In this document: one piece after another, positions 40,289 to 40,549 of the stretch
Layout: each line of letters starts with the position of its first letter
How positions within the stretch are numbered: the stretch's first letter is position 1
Assembly: GCA_002482765.1 (NCBI GenBank)
Contig: DLGP01000101.1
Location: 1 to 40,549, forward strand
Length of the DNA stretch: 40,549 nt
Origin: Alphaproteobacteria bacterium UBA7691
GTDB taxonomy: Bacteria > Pseudomonadota > Alphaproteobacteria > Ferrovibrionales > Ferrovibrionaceae
Direction of reading: 5' to 3'
Program-made: the position numbers and the translations under genes
Notes under the pieces: model-generated
The model's database searches: none
Seen by the model: the letters and a program-made list of their open reading frames with translations, nothing else
Told to the model about the DNA's origin: nothing

Positions 40289-40549
40289 ATGCCCTTCGAC
40301 GCGCCCCCTGCGTATCAGACGCCTCAAATTGCCAGCCAGGTGGCCTCCACGATGGCTTCTTGGGGGGATCGGCTGGGGGAGTGGCTGACAATTCATTGCG
40401 ACGCTCCTGCGCCGCCTTTGCGCCCGCCACGGGCATTCATGCGTATTGCCCGTAAAGTATGTGAGGCGCGTCAAGCTGTTCAATCATGGGGTTTGGAGCT
40501 AACCGACTATCCACTTCCGGCCCGGCTGAATCCTGAACCGCGAGATTGA
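40289..40549 (+). CDS. Small unknown protein at window end (86 aa)
   Basis: Begins MPFDAPPAYQTPQIASQVAS, 3 nt after the regulator stop, with only a weak TAGG as ribosome binding site; its TGA is the final codon of the window. Pro-rich ends flank a helical middle (TMASWGDRLGEWLTIHCDAP; FMRIARKVCEARQAVQSWG). I recognise no family. Its close spacing suggests co-transcription with the regulator. The weak start leaves it less certain than its neighbours. Confidence 0.5.
   Translation: MPFDAPPAYQTPQIASQVASTMASWGDRLGEWLTIHCDAPAPPLRPPRAFMRIARKVCEARQAVQSWGLELTDYPLPARLNPEPRD

Noticed and set aside
1..40549. tRNA genes, CRISPR arrays, insertion sequences, integrase or attachment sites
   Set aside because: I looked for cloverleaf-like sequences, regular spaced repeats and transposase or recombinase motifs by eye and found none that I could support; a tRNAscan or repeat search would be decisive.

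Overview
The window is a structural and lysis segment of a tailed, podovirus-type bacteriophage or prophage with high G+C content (about 60% or more by eye). From about 2.4 kb to the right end almost every base is coding, on the + strand, with short gaps, stop/start overlaps (GTGA, TGATG, ATGA) and a few intrinsic terminators. The gene set matches a P22-type tail machine (P22-like portal, gp4-like adaptor, gp10-like hub), an N4-gp56-like major capsid protein, and one 4,279-residue polyvalent protein. That combination recalls Bcep22-like podoviruses (Lessievirus), known for a virion-associated DarB-like protein of more than 4,000 residues. The host is probably a high-GC proteobacterium. A chromosomal-type ParB site (parS) is present but does not identify the host more precisely.

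Layout. (1) 1-1931, leftward: five small unrecognised genes, the first cut by the window edge, several linked by ATGA overlaps. (2) 1932-2435: AT-richer divergent intergenic region with a near-perfect parS palindrome, a leftward promoter candidate and operator-like inverted repeats. (3) 2436-9184: small and large terminase, four small proteins, portal, one unrecognised protein and an XhlA-like membrane protein, closed by a terminator. (4) 9372-12427: scaffold-like protein, major capsid protein and a second head protein, with a terminator on each side. (5) 12519-20877: gp4-like adaptor, tail fibre and spike proteins, a 27-residue membrane peptide, gp10-like hub. (6) 20889-25634: Hint-domain structural protein, GNAT-like protein and probable ejection proteins. 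(7) 25631-38470: the giant gene, carrying in order a hydrophobic N-terminal segment, a pyrophosphatase-like domain, an adenine methyltransferase, an SF2/SNF2 helicase, an HExxH zincin, a possible nuclease-like domain and a long C-terminal region with a membrane segment. A separate 105-codon gene with its own strong ribosome binding site lies inside it in the +1 frame. (8) 38600-39950: lysis cassette of GH19 endolysin, holin-like protein, Rz and overlapping Rz1. (9) 40043-40549: an XRE-type regulator and a small unknown protein.

Working model. Terminase packages DNA through the portal into a head built on the scaffold; gp4- and gp10-like proteins close the head and carry the fibres and spike; ejection proteins and the giant protein probably travel in the virion and enter the cell with the DNA, where the DarB-like part may protect it from restriction; the lysis genes release progeny. 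No integrase, replication gene, tRNA or CRISPR array was seen here, so the full genome must extend past the left edge at least. The points most worth following up are the parS site, the nested gene with its overprinted linker, the giant protein's domain order and repeated DPFA motif, and the Hint domain in a structural protein.
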